This document shows positions 23,110-30,253 of a DNA stretch of 30,253 nucleotides, one piece after another (the first letter of the stretch is position 1; every line of letters starts with the position of its first letter). Source of the DNA: an uncultured Lachnospiraceae bacterium. Its GTDB lineage: Bacteria; Bacillota; Clostridia; Lachnospirales; Lachnospiraceae. The translations under genes and the position numbers were made by a program. Where the stretch lies: the NCBI GenBank assembly GCA_905201915.1, contig CAJKQE010000022.1:1-30253 (forward strand), in the 5' to 3' direction. The notes under the pieces were generated by a model that saw nothing but the letters and a program-made list of their open reading frames with translations, was not told where the DNA came from and ran no database searches.

Positions 23110-23972
23110 TATTTTTTGCTCTCCCAGCGTCCGGAAGCACCGCAGGGAAGTACCAGATTTGTCTGGGTAACAGGAAGACCGATTTCCTGTGAGTCTACGG
23201 TACCGTTGAATTTCTTTAATTCTGTTGCAAGCATATAGGTAAGTACAGCAGGAGCAAGTCCTGTTGTATAAGAATTTACAAGGAAAAACAGCGGTTCATC
23301 AGAGAGTATCTGTGTACATAGTTTAATCAGGGGATGAATGGCATCCTCGATTTTCCAGATTTCGCCTTTCGGACCTCTGCCGTAAGAAGGTGGGTCCATA
23401 ATAATGGCGTCATATTTGTTACCTCTGCGAATTTCTCTTTCTACAAATTTTACACAGTCATCCACCAGCCAGCGAATAGGCGCATCTTTTAATCCGGAAG
23501 ATACTGCATTTTCCTTTGCCCATGCTACCATTCCTTTCGAAGCGTCTACGTGAGTAACGGCAGCGCCGGCAGCAGCAGCGGCTAAAGTTGCACCTCCTGT
23601 GTAGGCAAAGAGATTTAAAACTTTAATAGGGCGACCTGCGTTTTTAATTTTTTCAGAAAACCAGTCCCAGTTGGCTGCCTGTTCAGGGAAAAGTCCTGTG
23701 TGTTTAAAACTGAAAGGTTTTAAGTTAAAAGTCAGGCTTTTATATTGAATAGTCCATTGCTCAGGCAAATCAAAAAATTCCCATTCTCCACCGCCTTTTT
23801 TGCTTCTGTGATAGTGACCATTCATACGTTTCCAACCTTTGTGTGTCTTTGGGGTGTCCCAGATAACCTGAGGATCAGGACGTACTAAAAGGTAGTTTCC
23901 CCATCTCTCTAATTTTTCTCCTTTTGAGGTATCTATGATTTCATAATCTTTCCATTGATCTGCAATCCACAT
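23109..23972 (-). CDS. SAM-dependent methyltransferase (RlmI/RlmK-like)
   Basis: A 287-aa class I methyltransferase of the PF10672 type. The SAM-binding motif I is N-L-F-A-Y-T-G near residue 121, with V-D-A-S-K-G about 20 residues later and the catalytic D-P-P-S-Y-G-R-G near 194. These features resemble the 23S rRNA cytosine methyltransferase RlmI, but the N-terminal PUA domain is missing, so the target is uncertain. It is the first gene of the four-gene operon; AGGAAGG precedes the ATG, and a promoter lies at 24024-24052. Confidence 0.85.
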   Translation of the reverse strand: MWIADQWKDYEIIDTSKGEKLERWGNYLLVRPDPQVIWDTPKTHKGWKRMNGHYHRSKKGGGEWEFFDLPEQWTIQYKSLTFNLKPFSFKHTGLFPEQAANWDWFSEKIKNAGRPIKVLNLFAYTGGATLAAAAAGAAVTHVDASKGMVAWAKENAVSSGLKDAPIRWLVDDCVKFVEREIRRGNKYDAIIMDPPSYGRGPKGEIWKIEDAIHPLIKLCTQILSDEPLFFLVNSYTTGLAPAVLTYMLATELKKFNGTVDSQEIGLPVTQTNLVLPCGASGRWESKK

Positions 23973-24023
23973 ATTTTAATCCTTCCTAATTACATAATTA
24001 ATACAGGCTTCTTTATCTTACTT

Positions 24024-24052
24024 AGTATAGCAGAACGTCAAAGAGCAGGCAA
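24024..24052 (-). promoter_or_regulatory. Promoter of the methyltransferase-ansA-aroC operon
   Basis: On the minus strand TTGCCT (24047-24052), a 17-nt spacer and TATACT (24024-24029), about 50 nt before the methyltransferase start. Confidence 0.6.
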
Positions 24053-24122
24053 CAGCGGAATTTATTGAAATGAAAAGGACGAGATGATATGATTATTCAT
24101 AACGAAAATCAAGGAGGGAAAT

Positions 24123-25295
24123 ATGCAGGAAAAAAGTATGAGACAAAATCTTTTCCTAATGTCACTGGCAAAGTTTTTGTCGGGATTTGCAGGTTATATT
24201 TACGATATTGGAATTGTCATTTATCTGTTTAGTCAAACAAAATCTGTAGCAGTTATAGGGGGATTTTTTATATCACAGTTTCTTCCGGCATTGATTATTT
24301 TGTTTACAGGGAAGCTTATTGACACCCATAATCAGAAAATGCTTATGTTTTTGTCAAATTTGGCAAAGGCAGCCGTTTTCTTTTTACTTTTATTTGAAGC
24401 AAATATAGTTTTTATCTATGTAGCGACATTCTTTATGAACTTGCTTTTGGAGTTTGAGAGTAATACCACTCAGGCGCTTATGGCAAACCTTTTTGCAAAA
24501 GGCAATTTATTTAAAGCAGCTTCAGTTATCAACCTTTTGGACTCGGCATCTCTCATTCTGGCTCCTGTCTGTGCGTCTGTCATTGCAACAAACTTTAGTA
24601 TTCAGGTTAATCTGGTAATTGATATTATACTGTATGGAATAACGGGATTTTTATATTTATTACTGCCGTCAGGTATATTGGGTAACATGGAGAAAGAGAA
24701 AGAGGAAAAGAAAGGATACGCATCCATTATAAAGAATAAAAGAATTTTATGTACGGTTCTTTTCTGGAACTTTTTTATGCTCTGTATCGGAATTGCATCA
24801 CCCCTTGAAATCAGTATGATTGAAGATACCTTGGGAATGTCATCTTCATGGTATGGAATTGGAAATACAGTAGAGGGCATTGGAATGTTGCTTGCATCCG
24901 GTTTTGTTTTGGGCATTATTAAGAAATTAAAGCCGGAAAGTATTATTCTGCTGGGGCTTTTCAGTGCAGCTATGAGTTATGGGGTAATAGGAATTGCCGG
25001 AAATATAGGAGTGTATCTTTTCGGTGCAGGACTGGTAGGAGTGACTTCAACCTTTTGTCCTCTTGGATTTAAAACAGCGGTACAGATACAAAGTGAGACC
25101 AATCTGGTGGGGAGAACTTTTACAGCATCGAGGTTTACGATTTTAATTACCAGAATGATAGGATCTTTGCTAGTAGGTGGTATGCTTACTGTGTGGAATA
25201 TAAGAGTGATTTATTATTTGCTGGCGGGATTTTTGGTGATTATAGCAATGGCGTATTATTTCGTAAATGGATTTGTAAAAAAGAAGATTATTTGA
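24123..25295 (+). CDS. MFS transporter (DHA3-like exporter)
   Basis: A 390-aa protein with about twelve membrane helices in two halves split by a charged cytoplasmic loop (about 190-205, rich in K/E). The loop G-K-L-I-D-T-H-N-Q-K between helices 2 and 3 matches the conserved MFS motif A position. The overall shape resembles DHA3-type macrolide or multidrug exporters, but the substrate cannot be deduced. AAGGAGGGAA precedes the ATG. It stands alone, divergent from the methyltransferase operon, with a strong terminator after it. Confidence 0.85.
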   Translation: MQEKSMRQNLFLMSLAKFLSGFAGYIYDIGIVIYLFSQTKSVAVIGGFFISQFLPALIILFTGKLIDTHNQKMLMFLSNLAKAAVFFLLLFEANIVFIYVATFFMNLLLEFESNTTQALMANLFAKGNLFKAASVINLLDSASLILAPVCASVIATNFSIQVNLVIDIILYGITGFLYLLLPSGILGNMEKEKEEKKGYASIIKNKRILCTVLFWNFFMLCIGIASPLEISMIEDTLGMSSSWYGIGNTVEGIGMLLASGFVLGIIKKLKPESIILLGLFSAAMSYGVIGIAGNIGVYLFGAGLVGVTSTFCPLGFKTAVQIQSETNLVGRTFTASRFTILITRMIGSLLVGGMLTVWNIRVIYYLLAGFLVIIAMAYYFVNGFVKKKII

Positions 25296-25300
25296 AAGTA

Positions 25301-25349
25301 AGAGTCTGTTGTATTGGCTATATATCTAATACGACAGACTCTATTTTTG
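25301..25349. terminator. Terminator between the MFS gene and the Rpn nuclease gene
   Basis: A 15-bp stem with one G-U pair (25301-25315 with 25328-25342), followed by ATTTTTG on the plus strand. The minus-strand gene ends at 25356, just beyond it, so the same hairpin may help end that transcript, though its T run on that strand is poor. Confidence 0.82.
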
Positions 25350-25355
25350 CTTTAT

Positions 25356-26219
25356 TTAGCGAGAAATATTATATTTTTTCAGAAGCGATTTTAGCCCTTC
25401 AGGAGTTTTCCCCAGTTCTTCCAGTTGAGCCAGTTCTCCATTTTCTGCCAATTTTGCAATTAAAATACTTGTTTCGGAGATACCGTCTTCCCAGGCATCT
25501 TCTCTTTCCTGACGGATATGTTTTTCAGCATCATATTCATAAATACTCATACTTTTCGCCTCCATTCGATTTTGACTTAAAAATTCTGATAGAATTCCTT
25601 CCTCGATACATTCGCAAATAGCACGTTCTACCGCATCTTCAATCACCATTTCTTTTGAATATCGTCTTACTCTGGCAGTATATTCTGAATAGTCGTGTAG
25701 GGATTTGCACGTAGAAAGGAGTTCTTCATTATGTCCCGGATTGATATTCAGCATAACAGCTTCAAGTTCTAATTTGGGAGTACCATCTAAATAGGTATAT
25801 GCATTTGATAATTTTAGTGTTTGCCGGTCTGGCATTTCTTCCTCACCGTTATAAAAAATTAAAAAATTTGGTGTGGGAATAGGGACAATTTTTGTACCGT
25901 ATAAATGTGCTTCTTTTGTCAAAGCTGAGTAAATATCAGATACGTAAAATAAAAATCTCAGCGGTAAATTAGGATTGTAGGTAGATTGATGTTCGTAAAG
26001 AGAAAGTCTGGAGTCAATTAGGAAAGATATATCATTTTGCATAGACATATAAATAGCATTTTCTAATGTATTGACTTCCAACTCTTCAGGATTTTCGTAG
26101 TGTTTTCCGGTTACAGCATTATATAAATCCAATAATTCCTTCTTGTCCCTGTAAAGCATTGCAAAAATGCGGGATTTAAACGTGCGATTTACAGTAAGTT
26201 CTTTGTTTCCTTTGTTCAT
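25356..26219 (-). CDS. Rpn/PDDEXK_2 family putative nuclease-transposase
   Basis: A 287-aa protein of the PD-(D/E)XK nuclease transposase group. It starts with T-F-K-S-R-I-F-A-M-L and continues to the core: N-D-I-S-F-L-I-D followed by L-Y-E-H-Q-S-T-Y-N-P-N-L-P-L-R, matching the D...ExQ-type active site of Rpn relatives. F-L-I-F-Y-N-G and the C-terminal coiled E-D-A-W-E-D-G segment are also typical. Rpn proteins are DNA endonucleases that promote RecA-independent recombination. The family spreads in many copies in Lachnospiraceae. GGAGG lies 8 nt before the ATG but is inside an 8-bp hairpin (26224-26257), so translation is probably restricted. Confidence 0.8.
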   Translation of the reverse strand: MNKGNKELTVNRTFKSRIFAMLYRDKKELLDLYNAVTGKHYENPEELEVNTLENAIYMSMQNDISFLIDSRLSLYEHQSTYNPNLPLRFLFYVSDIYSALTKEAHLYGTKIVPIPTPNFLIFYNGEEEMPDRQTLKLSNAYTYLDGTPKLELEAVMLNINPGHNEELLSTCKSLHDYSEYTARVRRYSKEMVIEDAVERAICECIEEGILSEFLSQNRMEAKSMSIYEYDAEKHIRQEREDAWEDGISETSILIAKLAENGELAQLEELGKTPEGLKSLLKKYNISR

Positions 26220-26223
26220 GTAA

Positions 26224-26257
26224 ATACCTCCTTGAATAAAAATTGTGCAGGAGGTAT
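26224..26257 (-). promoter_or_regulatory. Hairpin that hides the ribosome binding site of the Rpn gene
   Basis: On the minus strand ATACCTCC (26257-26250) and GGAGGTAT (26231-26224) pair perfectly around an 18-nt loop. The second arm is the ribosome binding site of the Rpn gene. A transcript starting upstream would fold and block translation, the same logic used by several transposons against readthrough. Confidence 0.6.
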
Positions 26258-26650
26258 CTCTTAATCATGAAACCTCGCTGCTGTTATGGGAATAAAAGCA
26301 TTGAGATTTCTGTTTGAATAGAGATTAGAAATAAGACGGGTTTAACCCTTAGAATTATAAGAAATATAATGCTTTTCAAATAGTTTAACATGTCGGAAAT
26401 GCAACTGCAATAAGAAAAAATTCCATTTTTCCTCTATGGATAAAACGCTTATATAAAACAGTAAATTTCAGGGAGGAAAGATAGAGAAGTTCTCTTACCG
26501 TCCCATGTCCCCAGAGTTTGCAGAACGGGTTTTCTCCCTGTGCTAAAAAAAGTACCAATAACCAAAAAAAATACAAATCTTGAAAATATACTCTGGAAAT
26601 AGTGAAAAAATGAATAAATTTAGTCCTAAAGAAAACAGGCAATATCATGC
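26258..26650. other. Intergenic stretch between Rpn and the ABC transporter
   Basis: No gene supported. An 87-codon minus-strand frame (26385-26648) has no ribosome binding site and an unnatural composition. The segment near 26480-26550 (GTTCTCTTACCGTCCC, then CCCCAGAG) is more GC-rich than its surroundings and could be a relic of a mobile element, but I cannot assign it. Confidence 0.3.
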
Positions 26651-26656
26651 TACAAT
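26651..26656 (+). promoter_or_regulatory. Possible extended -10 promoter of the sugar ABC operon
   Basis: TGCTACAAT has an extended -10 form (TACAAT at 26651-26656) about 50 nt before the ATG at 26706. No good -35 is present at 17 nt, so an activator may be needed. A CCCC/GGGG hairpin (26677-26691) lies just before the ribosome binding site. Confidence 0.35.
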
Positions 26657-26705
26657 AACTTCAGAAAAACAAAGAACCCCTAAGAAAGGGGAGGAGGAGA
26701 ACGAG

Positions 26706-28022
26706 ATGAAGTTAAAAAAAGTATTTGCATGTATGATGGCAGCAACTATGCTGTTTGGCTTAACTGCTTGTGGAGGTTCAGAGGACAAAAAAGAAAGTGG
26801 AAAAAATGATACAAAACAGGAAGCAAAAGACGACACATTAACAATTTGGGCATGGGATGAAGCATTCAACATTAAAGCAGCAAATGTTGCAAAAGAAATG
26901 TATGCAGAAAAAAATCCAGATGCAAAAATTGAAATTGTAACAATGGCTCAGGATGATATTGTAACAAAATTAAATACAAGCCTTTCCTCAGGTTCTTATG
27001 ACGGACTTCCTGAAATTGTTTTAATTGAAGATTACAAAGCACAGGGATATCTTACATCTTATCAGGATGAATTTGCAGACTTATCTGATATCGTATCAGA
27101 AGATGCGTTTGCAGAATATAAAATGGCTGTAAACAAGGCAGACGGAAAAATTTACAGTGTTCCATTTGACAGTGGTGTTGCTGCTACTTTCTATCGTAAG
27201 GATTTAATTGAGCAGGCAGGATACACAGAAGCTGATATGGCAAATATCACATGGGACAAATACATAGAAATCGGTAAAGCCGTAAAAGAAAAATGCGGTG
27301 TAGATATGTGTACATTAGATCCAAGTGATATCGGACAGATCCGTATGATGATGCAGAGTGCCGGTGCATGGTATTCAGGTGAAGACGGAAAAGTTACACT
27401 TGCAGACAATCAGGCATTAAAAGATGCAATTAACGTTTATAAAGAGTTGGTAGAATCTGGTTGTACAAAACAGATATCCGGTTGGGATTCATTTGTAGGA
27501 GCTTTCAATAATGGTGAAGTTGCTTCTGTAGTAACAGGATGCTGGATTGCTCCATCTATTCAGAAAGCAGAAGATCAGAGCGGTAAATGGGGAGTTGCTC
27601 CATTCCCTAAAATGGATGAAAATGACAAATCTGTAAATGCTTCTTCTATCGGTGGCGGCGGCTGGTACGTGCTGAAAAATGTAGGTGATACAGAATTAGC
27701 AAAAGACTTCTTAAAAGAAACATTTGCAACAAATGTAGATTTAATGAACCAGTTAGCAACAGATATCACATTAGTAAGTACAATGAATGCAGCAGCAGAA
27801 GCGGAAAATTATAAGACAGGCAGTGAATTCTTTGGAGGACAGGAAATTTTCGCAGACTTTGCAAAATGGACAGCTGAAGTACCTTCTGTAAATTATGGTA
27901 TGAATACTTATGCAATCGAAGACTTAATGACAGAAGCATTACAAGCTATTATAAATGGAGCAGATATGGACAGCACATTAGCAGACTATCAGGCTCAGGC
28001 TGAGGCTGCAACAGCACAGTAG
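26706..28022 (+). CDS. Carbohydrate ABC transporter substrate-binding lipoprotein
   Basis: A 438-aa family 1 extracellular sugar-binding protein. The signal peptide ends in the lipobox L-T-A-C (C at about residue 20), so the protein is lipid-anchored outside the membrane. A short K/E/D-rich linker leads to the binding fold (L-T-I-W-A-W-D..., later Y-S-V-P-F-D-S-G and F-Y-R-K-D-L). It captures an oligosaccharide and delivers it to the two permeases downstream. GGAGGAGGA precedes the ATG; upstream in-frame starts have no such site. The hairpin terminator after it would raise its message above that of the permeases. The sugar is unknown; the GH2 gene downstream suggests a beta-galactoside. Confidence 0.92.
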   Translation: MKLKKVFACMMAATMLFGLTACGGSEDKKESGKNDTKQEAKDDTLTIWAWDEAFNIKAANVAKEMYAEKNPDAKIEIVTMAQDDIVTKLNTSLSSGSYDGLPEIVLIEDYKAQGYLTSYQDEFADLSDIVSEDAFAEYKMAVNKADGKIYSVPFDSGVAATFYRKDLIEQAGYTEADMANITWDKYIEIGKAVKEKCGVDMCTLDPSDIGQIRMMMQSAGAWYSGEDGKVTLADNQALKDAINVYKELVESGCTKQISGWDSFVGAFNNGEVASVVTGCWIAPSIQKAEDQSGKWGVAPFPKMDENDKSVNASSIGGGGWYVLKNVGDTELAKDFLKETFATNVDLMNQLATDITLVSTMNAAAEAENYKTGSEFFGGQEIFADFAKWTAEVPSVNYGMNTYAIEDLMTEALQAIINGADMDSTLADYQAQAEAATAQ

Positions 28023-28026
28023 GAAT

Positions 28027-28101
28027 AGAGGGCTGTCGCATTAAGTGAAGATCGAGGATATAAATATTCCTGATTGCGGCTTAATGCGACAGCTCTTTTT
28101 T
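28027..28101 (+). terminator. Attenuating terminator between binding protein and permease genes
   Basis: A stem of about 17 bp (28029-28045 with 28080-28096) with further pairing in its 34-nt loop (AGGA/TCCT), followed by TTTTTT. Placed inside the operon, it would let only part of transcription reach the permeases. Confidence 0.82.
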
Positions 28102-28116
28102 AAGGAGTAGAGGATT

Positions 28117-28998
28117 ATGAAAAAAAAGAGTATTAGTAAAAATATAGACAGAAAAGCCTGGCTGTTTATTATACCCAGTCTTATTCTGATAGTTAGTTTT
28201 GTATTTTATCCGATGGTGCAGGCTTTCTTTACATCTTTTCAGGTAGGTATGGCAAACAACACAGAGTTTGGCGGTCTTGCCAATTATCAGAGATTACTTA
28301 CCGATTCCACATTTAAGAAGGCATTGTTCAATACGTTGTTGTTTTTGATTGTTCAGGTTCCGGTTATGATTTTACTGGCGTTGGTAATTTCTTCTATGCT
28401 GAATAATAAAAAATTAAAATGTAGAGGACTTTTCAGAACTGCAATTTTTCTTCCATGTGTAACATCCTTAGTTGCATATTCTACAATTTTTAAGAGTTTA
28501 TTTGCAAATGACGGATTTATTAATGCATTATTGTTAAATCTTAATATTATTGAACAGCCGATTGCATGGATTACCGATCCTACATTTGCCAGAATTTTAA
28601 TTATTTTGGCAATTACATGGAGATGGACAGGATATAATATGATTTTCTATTTATCAGGACTCCAGAGCATTGATGATTCTGTTTATGAAGCAGCATCTAT
28701 TGATGGTGCAACAGGATTTCAAAAATTCCGTTATATGACACTGCCGCTGTTAAAACCGATTATTTTATTTACAACAATTAACTCTACAATCGGTACTTTA
28801 CAGCTCTTTGATGAAACTATGAATATTACACAGGGTGGACCTGCAAATGCTACCATTACAATTTCACAGTACATTTACAATCTGTTGTTTAAATATCAGC
28901 CGAACTTCGGATATGCGGCAGCAGTATCTTATGTAATCGTAGTATTGATTGTAATTCTGTCCTTTATTCAGTTGAAAGTAGGTGACAAAAATGAGTAA
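28117..28998 (+). CDS. Sugar ABC transporter permease (MalF/UgpA type)
   Basis: A 293-aa inner-membrane protein with six predicted helices. The EAA loop that docks the ATPase is visible as Y-E-A-A-S-I-D-G-A near residue 189, followed by F-R-Y-M-T-L-P-L-L-K-P. AAGGAG precedes the ATG. The stop overlaps the start of the next permease. No ATPase gene lies nearby; in Lachnospiraceae a shared MsmX/MsiK-like ATPase usually serves such systems. Confidence 0.93.
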   Translation: MKKKSISKNIDRKAWLFIIPSLILIVSFVFYPMVQAFFTSFQVGMANNTEFGGLANYQRLLTDSTFKKALFNTLLFLIVQVPVMILLALVISSMLNNKKLKCRGLFRTAIFLPCVTSLVAYSTIFKSLFANDGFINALLLNLNIIEQPIAWITDPTFARILIILAITWRWTGYNMIFYLSGLQSIDDSVYEAASIDGATGFQKFRYMTLPLLKPIILFTTINSTIGTLQLFDETMNITQGGPANATITISQYIYNLLFKYQPNFGYAAAVSYVIVVLIVILSFIQLKVGDKNE

Positions 28999-29836
28999 AA
29001 AATCAAAAGTAATGAATGTACTGCAATATGTAATATTGACCATACTTTCTGTAATTTCTATTTTTCCATTTTTCTGGATGATTATTGCGGCAACCAATAA
29101 ATCTGTAGATGTTACAAAGGGAACATTGACACCGGGAACTTATTTTATGGAGAACTTAAACCACTTGTTAGAGTCTGACTTACAGTATGTGAATGCGTTT
29201 AAAAACTCTCTGTTTATTGCAGTGGTAACTACTGTTTTGGCTATGTTGGTATCTTCAGCAGCAGGATATGCTTTTGAGGTTTTCCGTACAAAAACAAAAG
29301 ATAAAATATTCAATCTTATTTTATTATCCATGATGGTTCCTTTTGCGGCATTAATGGTTCCGTTATTCCGTCTTTTCGGTAAGTTTAGTGACATTCCGGG
29401 ATTAGAATGGATTGGTCTTAACTCAAATGGTTCTGTTGTAATTATTGCAATTGCTACGGCATTTTTAATTTTCTTCTTCAGACAGAATACAAAGACCTTC
29501 CCTAAAGAGCTTATTGAAGCAGCCAGAATTGACGGACTGGGAGAATTCAGTATTTTTACAAGAATTTATATGCCTACTATGAAATCTACCTACGCAGCAG
29601 CAATTGTAGTAACTTTTATGACAAGCTGGAACAATTATCTCTGGCCGTTGATTGCACTGCAGTCAGAAGAAAAGAGAACTTTACCTCTGGTAATTTCAGC
29701 AATGAGTTCTTCTTATACACCGGATTACGGTATGATGATGACAGCAGTTGTTCTTGCTACATTACCTACGGCAATTCTGTTCTTTGTTATGCAGAAACAG
29801 TTTGTGGCAGGTATGACAGGTTCAGTAAAAGGCTGA
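28991..29836 (+). CDS. Sugar ABC transporter permease (MalG/UgpE type)
   Basis: A 281-aa partner permease with six predicted helices and an EAA loop I-E-A-A-R-I-D-G-L-G near residue 180. The ATG at 28991 overlaps the end of the first permease gene by 8 nt (ATGAGTAA) and has AGGTGA upstream; a GTG at 28982 is less likely. Overlap and order show that the two form one transmembrane channel. Confidence 0.93.
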   Translation: MSKKSKVMNVLQYVILTILSVISIFPFFWMIIAATNKSVDVTKGTLTPGTYFMENLNHLLESDLQYVNAFKNSLFIAVVTTVLAMLVSSAAGYAFEVFRTKTKDKIFNLILLSMMVPFAALMVPLFRLFGKFSDIPGLEWIGLNSNGSVVIIAIATAFLIFFFRQNTKTFPKELIEAARIDGLGEFSIFTRIYMPTMKSTYAAAIVVTFMTSWNNYLWPLIALQSEEKRTLPLVISAMSSSYTPDYGMMMTAVVLATLPTAILFFVMQKQFVAGMTGSVKG

Positions 29837-29863
29837 TGAATAATAATAAGGAGAGTATGATAA

Positions 29864-30253
29864 ATGCAGGCAGAATTAAGCTGGCTTTCTAATCCTCAGG
29901 TGTTTCAGGTAAATCGTTGTGATGCACATTCCGATCATAAATTTTATGAAACAAGAGAAGATATGGAAGCAGGATGTGAAAAATTAAAACAGTCTTTAAA
30001 TGGGACATGGAAATTTTCTTATGCAGAAAAACCATCTGACAGGCAAAAAGACTTTTTTAAAGAAGATGTGTTATGTAAAGATTTTGATGATATTTCTGTG
30101 CCGGGACATATACAGCTTCAGGGATATGACAGGTGTCAATACATTAATACCATGTATCCATGGGATGGAAAAGAATTTTTAAGACCGCCTCAGGTATCTG
30201 AGGAATATAATCCGGTAGGAAGTTATGTAAAGTATTTTGAAGTTTCCCCTGCT
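29864..30253 (+). CDS. GH2 family beta-galactosidase, N-terminal part (cut by window end)
   Basis: The first 130 residues of an intracellular LacZ-type enzyme; the frame is open to the window edge. Typical features of the sugar-binding domain of GH2 are N-P-Q-V-F-Q-V-N-R near residue 9, L-N-G-T-W-K-F near 45, V-P-G-H-I-Q-L-Q-G-Y near 83, and P-W-D-G. No signal peptide is present. It would hydrolyse beta-galactosides imported by the ABC transporter encoded just upstream. AAGGAG lies 10 nt before the ATG; the intergenic gap is 27 nt with no terminator, so it belongs to the operon. Catalytic residues are outside the window. Confidence 0.88.
   Translation, partial: MQAELSWLSNPQVFQVNRCDAHSDHKFYETREDMEAGCEKLKQSLNGTWKFSYAEKPSDRQKDFFKEDVLCKDFDDISVPGHIQLQGYDRCQYINTMYPWDGKEFLRPPQVSEEYNPVGSYVKYFEVSPA

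Noticed and set aside
26385..26648. 87-aa minus-strand gene
   Set aside because: No ribosome binding site, odd composition and no recognisable family; probably chance.
1..30253. rRNA and tRNA genes, prophage or integrase modules
   Set aside because: Looked for on both strands; no cloverleaf, rRNA motif, phage structural gene or tyrosine/serine recombinase was found.

Overview
The window looks like a chromosomal segment of a low-GC gut Firmicute, most likely Lachnospiraceae (Blautia/Roseburia/Ruminococcus-like). Signs are strong AGGAGG ribosome binding sites, sigma-A promoters, DUF3784/DUF2085/CmpB-type membrane proteins, secreted enzymes carrying choline-binding repeats, and sugar ABC transport genes next to a GH2 glycosidase. 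The genus is an inference.

Layout. (1) 1-2.9 kb is an accessory patch. It holds the tail of an IS3-family transposase with an outward-pointing promoter at the element edge, two small membrane proteins, and a type III (protein-RNA) toxin-antitoxin locus of the CptIN type. That locus has a promoter, two 45-nt RNA repeats plus a partial third, an intrinsic terminator, and a toxin gene cut by one in-frame TAG. A zinc-ribbon protein and a DUF2085 protein follow. (2) 2.86-5.8 kb: a structured palindromic element ending in a terminator, a membrane-bound c-di-GMP phosphodiesterase (degenerate GGDEF plus intact EAL), and a convergent Eis-like GNAT acetyltransferase. (3) 6-14.9 kb is the cell-surface region. 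It has a bifunctional amidase/glucosaminidase with choline-binding repeats, an AraC regulator, and a two-gene operon divergent from the regulator. The operon encodes a membrane-anchored helper protein and a 1404-aa beta-helix enzyme that resembles GH136 lacto-N-biosidase, which in known cases needs a dedicated chaperone subunit. (4) 15-17.3 kb: a duplicated CmpB-like membrane protein, a Nudix hydrolase and an isochorismatase-family hydrolase. (5) 17.29-17.61 kb: a compact type I toxin-antitoxin locus, with a 28-aa holin-like toxin missed by gene callers and an antisense RNA with its own promoter and terminator. (6) 17.6-24 kb, minus strand: a two-component system (OmpR-type regulator and a large kinase), then an operon of methyltransferase, asparaginase, DUF1294 and chorismate synthase. 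(7) 24.1-26.2 kb: an MFS exporter and an Rpn/PD-(D/E)XK nuclease whose ribosome binding site lies in a hairpin. (8) 26.7 kb to the end: a carbohydrate ABC transporter (lipoprotein, stem-loop terminator, two permeases) leading into a GH2 beta-galactosidase cut by the window edge.

Regions 3 and 8 fit extracellular cutting of host or milk glycans followed by import and intracellular hydrolysis, but no sequence feature links the two loci directly. The best candidates for a second look are the CptIN-like locus with its broken toxin, the type I toxin with its antisense RNA, the putative surface-bound GH136 pair, and the unassigned structured element at 2861-2969.
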